From NCBI RefSeq assembly GCF_021869535.1, contig NW_026262701.1, forward strand, positions 42,845,278 through 42,909,277: a DNA stretch of 64,000 bases, in the 5' to 3' direction. Position 1 is the first letter of the stretch, and every line of letters begins with the position of its first letter. Shown one piece after another: positions 35,127-44,386 of the stretch. The notes below the pieces were generated by a model. It was not told where the DNA came from, ran no database searches, and saw nothing but the letters and a program-made list of their open reading frames with translations. The translations under genes were made by a program, and so were the position numbers. Origin of the DNA: Mytilus californianus (Eukaryota; Mollusca; Bivalvia; Mytilida; Mytilidae).

Positions 35127-36056
35127 CTACTGAAGGCGCCTCACCTCAATGTGAGGACGGTGACCTAACAAGTCAAAGCATACACTATCATCTAAGACGG
35201 TTCCTTCACAGATCAGTGAAACATTCCCACTTTCAGGGAACCGTTCTGTAACCACATTGTACAGTTCTGCCATAGAACTAACCCTTGCCATACACTGCAA
35301 ACCTCCATACTGTATAACTACAAGTATTGGAACTTGAGGGCTCTGGATCGGCTTGAGCTGCGAAGAAGAAGGCTCTACCTGGGATTCAGCTAGTTGTGAA
35401 ACTTGGCGTCCCAGGAGAATTGCGGTTTCATTCTCCGGAGTATGGTGTGCATATGTGTCATTGTCTGCAATACTGGACTGCAATTTTCTCTTTTCGCTAG
35501 ATGTGTCAGTGTTCAAACTTTCACTCTCATAGTGAATTTCTTCTATTTCGTCCATCACTATGGTACGTTCTTCTTGTTCAGACACAACATTGTCTTTCTC
35601 CCCTTCTTTTTGAAGGATTGCTGACTCATCTTGAGTTTTATAAAACACTGGCCAGAAACTGGCATTCATCTGAGCAAGTTCCTCAGGTTCTGGAGGATTT
35701 CTAGGATTGTAGTTTAATCCCTCGGCTACCATATTTTGTTGTTCAGGAGTTAAAAAGTGAAGAACTGAAGTGAGGACTCTCCAGTTGAGTAAACAAGCAG
35801 GGCTGTTTACCGGTCTCAAGCTATACCTGACATAATTTGTCCACCACATCTCTTTACACACTGTACGATGAATTTGCATCTGTATCCCTGTAACATGTGT
35901 AGAACGAGGCACAAAAGACTTCTCATTCAGGAAGTTCACCAAATCTTTGGCAGTCACTGTTTCCTGCCTGGTTAACCATTTTCCTATGAGTATAAAATTG
36001 AGAATGGAAATGGGGAATGTGTTAAAGAGACAACAACCCGACCATAGAACAGACAA
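35127..36056 (-). CDS. Accessory ORF of LTR element, C-terminal ubiquitin-like domain
   Basis: 309 codons on the - strand. The first ~24 residues lie in an inserted repeat (35993-36095), so the present ATG is not the original start; element-derived sequence begins near GKWLTRQETVTAKDLV. Residues about 25-120 are a Trp/Leu/Pro-containing globular region (VCKEMWWTNYVRYSLRPVNS) of unknown function. About 135-235 is acidic and low-complexity (KEGEKDNVVSEQEERTIVMD). Residues 242-309 read as a ubiquitin fold: strand PILVVIQY, strand LQCMARV, helix MAELYNVVTERF, strand-loop VSLICEGTVLDDSVCFDLLG (compare the LIFAGKQLEDG region of ubiquitin), final strand HIEVRRLQ. There is no terminal GlyGly, so it is not a conjugatable modifier. 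It probably formed one polyprotein with the protease frame upstream. The ubiquitin-like assignment is from pattern reading only. Confidence 0.6.
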   Translation of the reverse strand: MSVLWSGCCLFNTFPISILNFILIGKWLTRQETVTAKDLVNFLNEKSFVPRSTHVTGIQMQIHRTVCKEMWWTNYVRYSLRPVNSPACLLNWRVLTSVLHFLTPEQQNMVAEGLNYNPRNPPEPEELAQMNASFWPVFYKTQDESAILQKEGEKDNVVSEQEERTIVMDEIEEIHYESESLNTDTSSEKRKLQSSIADNDTYAHHTPENETAILLGRQVSQLAESQVEPSSSQLKPIQSPQVPILVVIQYGGLQCMARVSSMAELYNVVTERFPESGNVSLICEGTVLDDSVCFDLLGHRPHIEVRRLQ

Positions 36057-36095
36057 CAGCAGAAGGTCACCAACAGGTCTTCATAACCACATAAG
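35993..36095 (-). mobile_element. Repeat insertion inside the LTR element's coding region
   Basis: ttgagaatggaaatggggaa and acaacaacccgacca are the 3' end of the family at 17940-18290, in the - orientation. It lies between two stretches that otherwise read as retroelement protein (NIELMWL upstream, GKWLTRQE downstream) and supplies the start codon of the frame at 36056. Confidence 0.85.
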
Positions 36096-36171
36096 CTCTA
36101 TGTTGGTGAAATCCCCTGTCGTTCATGAGTCTTTTGGAATGATAGGTCTGAAAGATTTCAGAAAGATGTTC

Positions 36172-37401
36172 TTAAAAACAATGTTGTTTTACGTCTCTTC
36201 TATCTACCACTACTGGGCAATTCTTTACAGAACATTTACGGTCTGTTCGGCTTTCGACACATGTCCTCTCTCTTTTCCCACTCTTGGGACAAGTATAAAA
36301 CCCAAGGTTTTCTCTTGATTCTACCTTGTTAGTACCGCACTGATCTTTATTGTCTCTACATTGATCAGGCTCTTCCTGTGTTCCTCTTTCATCAGATACG
36401 TGTGTAGATGTCGAAGCCATCATGCCTAGGTTAAACTTGAGGAATGACTGTTTCAAAATGAAAATCAGCACTTTGCCTGCTGAGATGTGTGGCTGGGAAC
36501 CTCTGTGTTGACCCTTCTGTACTGGGTTTCTCATCAGATGATGAATCTGAAGTGTTCGGTTCGGTTCATGAACAACATTGACATTAGGTTCATGAGCAGT
36601 ATTATCATCCCCTAGGAATAGTGGCATGTTCCTGTTCTGTACAGTGATAAGAAGTAATTCTCCAAAATTCATGACACATTTGTTTTGTATGAAAAAGTCA
36701 CATCCAAGTATCATATCACATGAAACTGGAGCTACATACAGTTGTTGACTGAACTGCATATGTCCAATTTTGAACTTTATAGGACTAGTTAGCCTGCATG
36801 GCATTGTCATGTTGGTACCAGCACCATACATGGTGGTCTTCCTGATAACATAGGGATTAGGCTCCAAAGTGTCAAAAATTGTGTCCTTTAGAATAGTAAC
36901 TTCAGAACCAGAGTCAACTAGAGCAAGTACTTTCTTTCCTGCAGTATTTACTTCAACTCTGAAGAGTTTGGCTGCTCCTAGTGATCTCACTGTACTGATT
37001 CCTGATACTACTCCTTCAGAATCATAAAAATCATTTTTGTTAATCTCATTAAAAGATACTTGTTGGGATGTTGGCTCTTTCTGTACTGACTGACGACTGT
37101 CTGTGTCTTGTACATATAGGTCTGGACAGTCTTTGATATAATGACCTTGCTTATGACAATTTAAGCATTCATTATTATAATAACCACGTCTGGTATATCT
37201 CCTGTCACCCGAATTATTCCTCCGCCCACGACCTCGGCCATAATTACGTCTAGGCGAATAATTGGAAGATCTGTTGTCTTGGTTAGGTGACCTAGAGATG
37301 GTACTGGTTCCTTGTGTGACAGATTTTTCCTGAGCCAAACTGGTTATTGTTGACATCATTTTCTCAATATATTCCTCTATGCGGGAGAGACGATTGTTCA
37401 T
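36172..37401 (-). pseudogene. Gag nucleocapsid plus aspartic protease region of LTR element
   Basis: 409 codons from the first ATG, but the frame is open further upstream to an amber codon at 37525-37527. Domains: a short coiled coil (1-25), an Arg/Gly-rich basic linker (50-72), a CCHC knuckle CLNCHKQGHYIKDC (Cys79, Cys82, His87, Cys92) for RNA binding, then a retropepsin with catalytic LVDSGSEVTIL (Asp163) and the second-half ILGCDFF (231-237). A Cys/His segment at the C-terminus (Cys390, Cys395, His407) looks like a broken zinc finger. The frame ends at 36172 next to an A5 run (36174-36178) whose shortening by one base would extend the reading towards the accessory ORF. No RT follows the protease, where Gypsy elements normally have it. 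Confidence 0.75.
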
Positions 37402-37524
37402 ACTGGAATTGGTGCTTCCTACACCAAGAACTACTGGTGAGTTACCTGGCTTCTCTGTAATAGACTCAACTGCCTTCTTGCCATTTTTCTGAATGGCACT
37501 GACTGCCTTTCTAGTGTGCTGACA

Positions 37525-37782
37525 CTATCTTATCATATCCAAGGCTGCGTCCATGGACTTAGGTTTAGAGATACAGGCTTCTGTTCCTGCAACAGTATCA
37601 TTGTAACCCTGGCAAAATCTCATGATTGCCTGTTCAGTCATCAGTTGTTCACTGTATCTGCTGTAGGCTCTAGTGGCAAGAGACAACACTCGTTCCGCCC
37701 ACTCCCCCAAGGTCTCTTTTTTCGCCTTGGACACTTGTCTGGAACTGAACTTGTGAGGTTTCTGGCAGTTCTTGATGACCAA
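37525..37782 (-). pseudogene. Gag capsid C-terminal fragment, ended by in-frame TAG
   Basis: Reads KKETLGEWAERVLSLATRAY onward, the C-terminal part of a Gypsy-type capsid. It is the same frame as the CCHC/protease stretch downstream and is separated from it only by TAG at 37525-37527, so it is a point nonsense mutation or, less likely, a readthrough codon. It is out of frame with the capsid N-terminal half (37670-38749); the switch lies at or near the T6 run 37717-37722. Confidence 0.7.
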
Positions 37783-38749
37783 ATCTTTTGTTCATGTTGG
37801 ATATGATGTCGGTAAAACTGGCTGTTTTGTTATTTTCTAGAAGTAAGGTGTAGTTCTCACTAGCTGCATCATCTAAACACCAGCAAAGCTGTTCCCGTCT
37901 TTGAACATCTGTCCACTCAGCAATTTTAGCATAACCAGAAAACTTGGTGTAAAAGGCTTTCCAGTTACCTTTCCCACTGTAACGGAGTGTTCTTGGGATC
38001 GAGGACAGAAATTGTCTTTTCTCTATTTTCTCGTTTTTTCTACTTTCCTGACTGCTTTTAGAACATCGCCCATCTGTGTCAGATTCTGATTGGGAGTCAT
38101 TAGACCCTCTGGACCTTCTAGGACTACCACGACTATGGTGTAACGGAGAACTAACACTCCTTATAGGTGAGAAATCACGCTGTTGATCCTCACGAGGTCT
38201 GTTATACTCAGGTTCTGACCTTCGCTTATTTCTGGTCTGGTGGTATGCTGAAACATCTGACGTGTCAGAATCACCTGTATATTTATGTCCAGGATCACTT
38301 CTTCGTTGTCTCACATAGTAATCACTATTATAGTCCTTTGGTCTTGCTGAAGGTTGGTTATAATTTGGCTTAGGTGCTCCTGATGTTGGAGGTTGCTGCT
38401 GTGTGTCAGGTATAGGTAACTGTTGATAAGGCACGTGTAATGGTTGTGGCTGATAGCCTGAAAGGTTAGGCTGACCCAAACTTGGGTACGTTAAACCAGG
38501 TATGTATTGTTGGTTGTAAGGCGTTAAAATTGTTGGTGCCTTTGGCGGTGGTCCACTTCTAGGAGGCTGGAACATTGATGTTGGGTGACCAATCATCTTA
38601 GGTTGTTGGATCCTTTGTACAAAACTTGGCGGTTGAAACCTTGGTTCTGGATAATTTGGTTGTTGATGAACAACCGCACTAACCTGTTGTTGTTGTAGCT
38701 GCTGTTGAGGCAAAGAAACCGGCGCTGCAGCTGGATTTTGTTGTCGCAC
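37670..38749 (-). pseudogene. Gag middle region: Gln/Pro-rich linker and capsid N-terminal half
   Basis: 359 codons. Residues 1-150 are Gln/Pro-rich and low-complexity. About 150-245 is Arg/Ser-rich. From about 253 a Gypsy Gag capsid-like fold begins: RTLRYSGKGNWKAFYTKFSG, then WTDVQRREQLCWCLDDAASE, then FTDIISNMNKRFGHQE. The last ~20 residues are out-of-frame read. The true N-terminus lies in the frame at 38679-40130; the change of frame is at or near the C4 run 38771-38774, where one base too many would explain it. Confidence 0.7.
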
Positions 38750-40130
38750 AGGTTGTGCAATAGTTATCGACCCCTAGTTGAAGCTGGTCTAGCCTTTGTT
38801 GTAGGTCTTGTACTTTTTGTTGCATTTGCACACTTTGTTTAGCTGGCAACAAAGGTTGTTGAACCTTGTTGAAGCCTTGTTGTTGGTTGGTGAGACAACT
38901 ATGATGCTGTTGAAGATAGGATAATTGATGGTGACTATAGACATCAGTCTGATTTTGTACGGTTGGTTGTTGACTCTGGTTGACTACCAGTCGATGTGGA
39001 CTGTTGTAGCCATGTTGATATTGGTTGACATCTTGATGACTATGTTCAAAATTTGGTTGTTGAAGGTGTGCAAAATTTGACGGTGTTGTAGGTTGATGCT
39101 CATCACTAAATGACTGGTAAAAAGGACTGTTGACCTCTTGTTGGCGGTGGTACTCATGTTGTACACTTGGTGAAAAGTGCACATGGCCATGTGTAGGTGA
39201 ATGTAAGAACCGTGGTTGTTGGTTATAATCTATAGTTGGTCCAGGGCTGTTATATCTTGGTGGAGTCTGTTGCACCTCTTGTTGACGGTTGCAATCCTCC
39301 TGTTGATCAACCACAGGGTGTGGAATATGCCAGTTCTGGCTAAGCGGTGAGAATATTCTGTCATTTGGTTGTTTTTGGACATCACGTTCCTGTTGACTGT
39401 CTGGTTGATGGCGAACAACCATGTTGATCCTTGGTGATGGAGTATGATACTCAGTGTTTTCACAAACACTCAGATTCTCATGCTCTGAGTTCAAACTCTC
39501 TGTAGAGTGGCTCCCCTGTGGCGGTCCACAAAGTGACTGCTCTAACATAGGTAAATGTTCAGAATGCCTTTGTAGTTGTTCCAGACGATGTTTCTCCCAT
39601 TCAAGACTTGAGCAGGCTCCTTCCTCTGAGCAAGATGATCCTACCTCATCTTGTGGATCACATTCTTCTAACCAGTGTCTTATGTTAGAGTTGAATTCTT
39701 GCAGATGCGCAATCTGTTTCTGATCTTCTGTCCGTCTATCTCTTTGGACTGGGTGATAAGGTGGTGACTCATACTCTGGGATGCATGAAATACCTGTATC
39801 CTTCAAATCCGCACCATGACACTCCTCTAGGTCCATTTCAATAATCATGTGATCAGACTTTGGAGTCGACATACTCACAGATCCTGCCCTACCACAGCTG
39901 GCTTCACTGACCTCAGCCTGTGGTCTCGGTGAAAAATCAATTATGCCTAGGGTACCTTCTGTCACTCTCATGTGTGGAATTTGGAATAAAACATCTCGAT
40001 CAATGTGGATACCTTTTCCCCTCATATCCATGATCCTTGCTGCTATGGCATCCCCTATGCCAGGTATGCAGGTAAGTATAACCTTAGGACAGGTGTTAAT
40101 GTTGATCATATACCCCTGATCACTCTGCAT
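38679..40130 (-). CDS. Gag-like N-terminal protein with helix-hairpin-helix, Gln/His-rich
   Basis: 483 codons. Residues about 8-56 (ININTCPKVILTCIPGIGDA, then IAARIMDMRGKG and DVLFQIPHM) match the ComEA-type helix-hairpin-helix pattern, with the hairpin PGIG at 23-26. This fold binds DNA or RNA backbones without sequence preference. The rest (about 80-450) is acidic and then extremely Gln/His-rich, like the low-complexity arms of some Gag proteins. The last ~25 residues, after the C4 run at 38771-38774, are probably out-of-frame. The ATG at 40130 is the first in the frame and sits 470 bases inside the 5' LTR, as expected for Gag. Host function is not suggested; this is retroelement sequence. 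Confidence 0.65.
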   Translation of the reverse strand: MQSDQGYMININTCPKVILTCIPGIGDAIAARIMDMRGKGIHIDRDVLFQIPHMRVTEGTLGIIDFSPRPQAEVSEASCGRAGSVSMSTPKSDHMIIEMDLEECHGADLKDTGISCIPEYESPPYHPVQRDRRTEDQKQIAHLQEFNSNIRHWLEECDPQDEVGSSCSEEGACSSLEWEKHRLEQLQRHSEHLPMLEQSLCGPPQGSHSTESLNSEHENLSVCENTEYHTPSPRINMVVRHQPDSQQERDVQKQPNDRIFSPLSQNWHIPHPVVDQQEDCNRQQEVQQTPPRYNSPGPTIDYNQQPRFLHSPTHGHVHFSPSVQHEYHRQQEVNSPFYQSFSDEHQPTTPSNFAHLQQPNFEHSHQDVNQYQHGYNSPHRLVVNQSQQPTVQNQTDVYSHHQLSYLQQHHSCLTNQQQGFNKVQQPLLPAKQSVQMQQKVQDLQQRLDQLQLGVDNYCTTCATTKSSCSAGFFASTAATTTTG

Positions 40131-40583
40131 AGTGACTTTGTACTTTTTACAAAGTTATTAAATTTATTTGACTTAATTTCAATATAATTTACAAAGCAAT
40201 ATATATATAATAATCAACAATAATTTTTTTATTCAATAAAAAGTCAAGTCAATAATAAAATACACAACGGAACAATATAAAAGCAACCGCTCTTGTTTTT
40301 GATTACATCCGTAACTAGTAAACACAATATGGCGTCCAAATCTCGCGGCAAAAACCTCGCGTGACCTAGTTATCAATATAGCAAACTTTTCAAAAAGTTT
40401 TTTCTCAGCCCAAAAAATTTCAAATACGATGTTTTTCCACTAACTTTCACCTAGAAAGTAAACCACCGGACCTGGTATGTCTCCCTAAGACAAAATACCA
40501 AATTTCAGGATTGACTGAAGCCACTCATAATTTTGGAGTGATGCCAAACTGGCGTCCAAACCCCTGCAGGACCAAAATTTAAA
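40131..40583 (-). other. 5' leader of LTR element
   Basis: Untranslated region between candidate PBS and Gag start on the - strand. It contains a tatatata stretch and GC-rich tctcgcggcaaaaacctcgc text. No ORF. Confidence 0.6.
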
Positions 40584-40599
40584 CCACCCGCAACTACCA
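40584..40599 (-). other. Candidate primer-binding site
   Basis: TGGTAGTTGCGGGTGG on the - strand starts one base after the 5' LTR end. A leading TGG fits pairing to a tRNA 3' CCA. The matching tRNA was not identified. Confidence 0.5.
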
Positions 40600-40600
40600 G

Positions 40601-40908
40601 TAAAGTGTTATTTGGCCTGTCTCGCTGGGCTCTACGGTTACCCCAGAGGCTAATACAAGCTATGCTAAGTGTGAGAGTGCCCTTACCTTCCTACTAGGTG
40701 TCAGTCCCTGCTAAGCTCGTCAGGTCTTAGATCTCAGGCTCCTTGCCTTGCTCGTTCCGCGGTCAGAGAGAGATGCCCTCGAAAATGAGGCTGAAAGTAC
40801 CCAACTGTTACCCTTGTGTCATGTTTCCCTTCGGATCCCTTGGTGCTGTACCAGTATCCTTACACAGGCTGGGGAAACCCCCCTTGTACTAAGGGCAATT
40901 ACACTACA
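40601..40908 (-). repeat. 5' LTR (308 bp)
   Basis: Partner of 33823-34129. Contains conserved ctccttgccttgctcgttcc and ggtgctgtaccagtatc blocks. Followed by GTAC (40909-40912), the right copy of the target duplication. Confidence 0.9.
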
Positions 40909-40912
40909 GTAC

Positions 40913-41290
40913 TATGAACATCAAAATTATTTATTTTGTAAAATATTTCCTTTCTCTATTTGAATTGTACACGTATACCTAACAACAAAATTATTTTCAT
41001 TTACCTGTGTTTGAATTAATTGCAAATGGCTGATATTTTTGTTCGAGTATATTGTTTTTCTTAAATTGTTTAACATTTCATAGCGGTATTTCATGTTACT
41101 TTTATTATTCTTCCCTTAGTTTCTTTATTTTGTATTTACATTGTATCATCGGTCAAATTTATTTGTTCAGTGTATGTTCACTGGTGTTAATATGTCCTTT
41201 GATTGAGTTAAGCTATTTCAGTTGATATTTTATAGTGTGTCTTTCTATCTTGTGATGTTACACTATTTTTCAGAAAAAGGATGAAGGTTT
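40913..41290 (+). mobile_element. PLE 3' UTR, distal part, after LTR insertion
   Basis: Continues the interrupted PLE copy. About 41205-41285 (gattgagttaagctatttca, gatgttacactatttttcag) parallels 12078-12150 in the 11390-12296 copy. The first ~280 bases are unassigned AT-rich sequence. Confidence 0.6.
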
Positions 41291-41660
41291 CTCGTTTTTT
41301 ATATATATTAGACCGTTGGTTTTCCCGTTTGAATGGTTTTACACTAGTAATTTTTGGGGGCCCTTTATAGTTTGCCAAGGCTCACACCGAACAGCAAGCT
41401 ATAAAGGGCCCCAAAAATTACTAGTGTAAAACCATTCAAACGGGAAAACCAACGGTCTAATCTATATAAAAAACGAGAAACGAGAAACACTTACGAACCA
41501 CATCAACAAACGACAACTACTGAACATCAGATTCCTGACTTAAGACAGGTGCAAACAATTGCAGCGGGTTTAAACGTTTTAATGGTAACAAACCTTCACC
41601 CTTTTTCTGAAACAATAGTGTTACATCACAACATAGAAAAACATGTATTGTTTTTCAGTT
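41230..41660. repeat. Large foldback: inverted duplication of PLE 3'-UTR sequence
   Basis: The left arm 41288-41370 and the right arm 41399-41482 are almost perfect complements (ttttcccgtttgaatggttt against aaaccattcaaacgggaaaa), with a 28-base loop. The pairing resumes outside: 41235-41287 matches 41590-41650 inverted (cagaaaaaggatgaagg against ccttcaccctttttctg). A ~105-base segment of 3'-UTR text lies only in the right arm. Confidence 0.85.
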
Positions 41661-42540
41661 TGTCTTTCTCCTTTGCTTTCATTTTTAGAAGCTTGGGTCT
41701 AACGTCTTAAATCGGTTATATGATACTACTAATTAAGACAAATCAACTTTAAGGCATGACAGATAAATATTTAAAGATATTGAACATGCATGATTTGATT
41801 TTTACTTCGGAAAAAGAGCAATAAAACAACGAAAAAACATTTTTTTTATCGAAATATGTTCCTTTTCTTTTGAAGATGATTTATGTAACACGAGGGGTGT
41901 TATAAGCTGACAGTTTGGCAGCACCTGAATTCAACCTGATTTTTGTAAGAATTTGTTGCTGCTCTATCCTAGTTTTCTGTATAGTATTTGTGGACTGCTG
42001 TGTGTCTGCTTTCCTGTTTCCTCAGGCAATAATTTTGAGTGCATTTCTATTGATAACTATTTGAAATTGCCGTTTTTATATCTTCTTACTTTTTTAAAAC
42101 ACTTAGCGACTTAGATTACCCTCATTATCTTTCCATTGAACATATTTGTCCAAACCTAAGATCTAATAATTCATATCTCGGAAGAGAAATAATTGCAATC
42201 ATGCCTACGAGAAAAATCTAAAACGAGAATCATTATAAATGTCATTTCTTGCTAATTACCAGTCTATAGCTCTTATCGTGTCGTCTTTTGAACACTCGGA
42301 ACAGACGTCTGTAATCATGACCTTGATTTCAATATCCTTTTGACCAGCATCTGAGATCAGAAACTGTTTAGCGCTTAACGAGTATATTTTTCAGGTTGTT
42401 TTTTTTTGTATCATAGTTGAAATGAAAAATAACAAAACGTAAAGGATTGCATAAGTCAATTGTACAGAAACATATAGTGACATTTGATTGTGAAAATAAT
42501 ATAGGTTCTTCAGCAGAAAATTAAATATCGGAAATTATTT
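41661..42540. other. No recognisable feature
   Basis: AT-rich; nothing supported. Confidence 0.5.
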
Positions 42541-42856
42541 TTACTTTTTGATATCAAACACTTTATTGAGACATTTGCGAATTTTGTTTCTAACTCTTTT
42601 AAAAGAGGAGAAAAATAAATTTAAAAGAGGCAATAACAAACATAATTCGAAGATAAAACAGAAAATACAATGGTTAAAAGAAGAACGACGAAAGTACAGA
42701 CGACAATCCACAAATATCTATACAGGGAAAAATGTTTCAACAAAAATACCGATTTCCAAGGTAAATTCAAAAAGAGGAAGTCCCTGAAAAATGACAAAAC
42801 CAAACGCTCGACTATATCAACAAACGGAACGATTCAAAAGAGATCCTGCAAATAAC
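42541..42856 (+). repeat. Diverged copy of the 4795/28438 repeat
   Basis: aaaaataccgatttccaagg and ggaagtccctgaaaaatgac parallel 28470-28530. Lys-rich short frames on the + strand are by-products. Confidence 0.5.
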
Positions 42857-44386
42857 CTTATAAATTGATAAAATATTTTATGTTCCTTCTTTTCGTCATA
42901 TGTACGTCAAACATTTGATGTAATTGTTATTCAAACTGGTTTTGTTCCAGCACTTAGTAATGCAAGTCTAAATACGAAGGCGAGCTATCACATTACATGC
43001 ATGTTTCCTCTTCATAAAAAAAAAATGTGTGTAGATTTTACCGGATAGCAACATGCAGAAAGTATTAATTTACTAGTACTGGTTAAATATGAATTAAAAG
43101 TGAAGTGGGATAAGCGTCTAAAAGACAGCAACTCAAGATACAAGTTAACTTTTTCCAAATGAGACATCACTTTGAAAGTTATGACTCCGATTATGTTCTG
43201 CATTACCTTCTGATGAAGTTTCTATGTTCTCTTGCATTACGTCAATAGTCATTAAACTAATATTGTCCAGTACATGCATGACGAGAAGATGGTTGACGGA
43301 ATTCAAATAGCTTGTCGCAGATCTCCCACTTGATGTTAAAGGAGGAAAAAAACGACGGTAGAGTATGATTGATTTTTATTTTCTGAACGTCCAGTTACAA
43401 ATATTTCATGGCGAGATCAAATTTACAATAAATCTAAAATAGGTACATGTAGGCATGGCAGATGGGGGAAAACTTGGATGGTCACTAAAAATTAAGTGCA
43501 CGTTGGATAGAGCAAAAATAATTCCTTGCAAAAGGCTATCCACGGACCCATCGAAGAGTTGTTTAGCATGCATAGAACATGACATTCTCCATTCACAAGG
43601 CATTGTATTGAAGGTTCCCTTTTCATGGGATGTGGCTGCATATTTATAGATCCCACACAACCTTATGGACCCCCTCTTCAGCACAGGCTCGATTTTGAAC
43701 TTACATGTACTTAGTGTACGTTATTTTGTTTTCCACTGACGTTCATTTGTTCAAAATATTCTTTTAAAAGAGTACAACACACATGTGTCGCCAAATCCTT
43801 CAACGTATGCGTTCATTACATAATCCAGAACCAAGTGTTTACCTACAACACATCTATCCAAGTAAAGTTGATATTATGGAGAAAACACGATCTGCTTAAT
43901 GCGTTGTACCTGGATGATCCATGACAAACGACTACAGTCGAGGATCTCTGACGACTGATTTTATAACATTGACTTTTTATTTCCCAGCAGCAATGTACAT
44001 GATAGACAAGCTGTCGTTGTTTATAGCATATGTTTGTCGCAGCTGATGCGATACATTAGTCTGTACGTAATTAGCCAAGGCCTTTCTAGATAGAATATTC
44101 TTGACACAGACAGCGGTTTATAACTCAATTTAAAGTTATGCCTTTTTTTCTCATTTTTACGGACGATATCGTGTCGATCACACAAAATTTCTGTATATCA
44201 ACCGATAAACGTACTTTTACCGAATAACCCAAAAAGTTTTAATTCCGAGACATGATATAATTAGATTCCAAATGTCCACATTTTTTACTTCAAAAATTTC
44301 CAGCAAGACGGAAGATGTATTTTACAGTTTCGGATACACGCATTGATCCACACCTAAAATTCCTGCTTATATTGTAAACAGGAATA
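42857..44386. other. Unassigned; overlapping ORFs at 43406-43684 (-) and 43455-43649 (+)
   Basis: The two overlapping frames (92 codons -, 64 codons +) lie in a patch more GC-rich than its flanks. Neither shows a motif I recognise. The - frame has Cys/Trp/His (NTMPCEWRMSCSMHAKQLFD) that could be a protein fragment. The rest is AT-rich. Confidence 0.3.

Larger units (their letters stand above)
33823..40908 (-). mobile_element. LTR retrotransposon, pol-less, Gypsy-like Gag-protease, nested in PLE
   Basis: A 7,086-bp unit on the - strand: 5' LTR 40601-40908, candidate PBS 40584-40599, Gag-like frames 40130-37525, CCHC plus protease 37401-36172, accessory ORF 36056-35127, polypurine tract 34140-34130, 3' LTR 34129-33823. 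The LTRs begin TGTAGT and end in TTTA on the - strand. They differ at about a dozen positions plus one indel by eye, so the insertion is not recent. No reverse transcriptase (YXDD), RNase H or integrase (HHCC/DDE) is visible. The element must therefore rely on another element's pol, or pol was lost. GC content is higher than in the flanks. Confidence 0.85.

Noticed and set aside
35403..36318. + strand frames inside the LTR element (73, 67, 123 codons)
   Set aside because: Antisense shadows of the accessory and protease frames.
38984..39723. Further - and + frames within the Gln/His-rich Gag region
   Set aside because: Shadow frames of CAA/CAC-rich DNA; the 483-codon frame explains the region.
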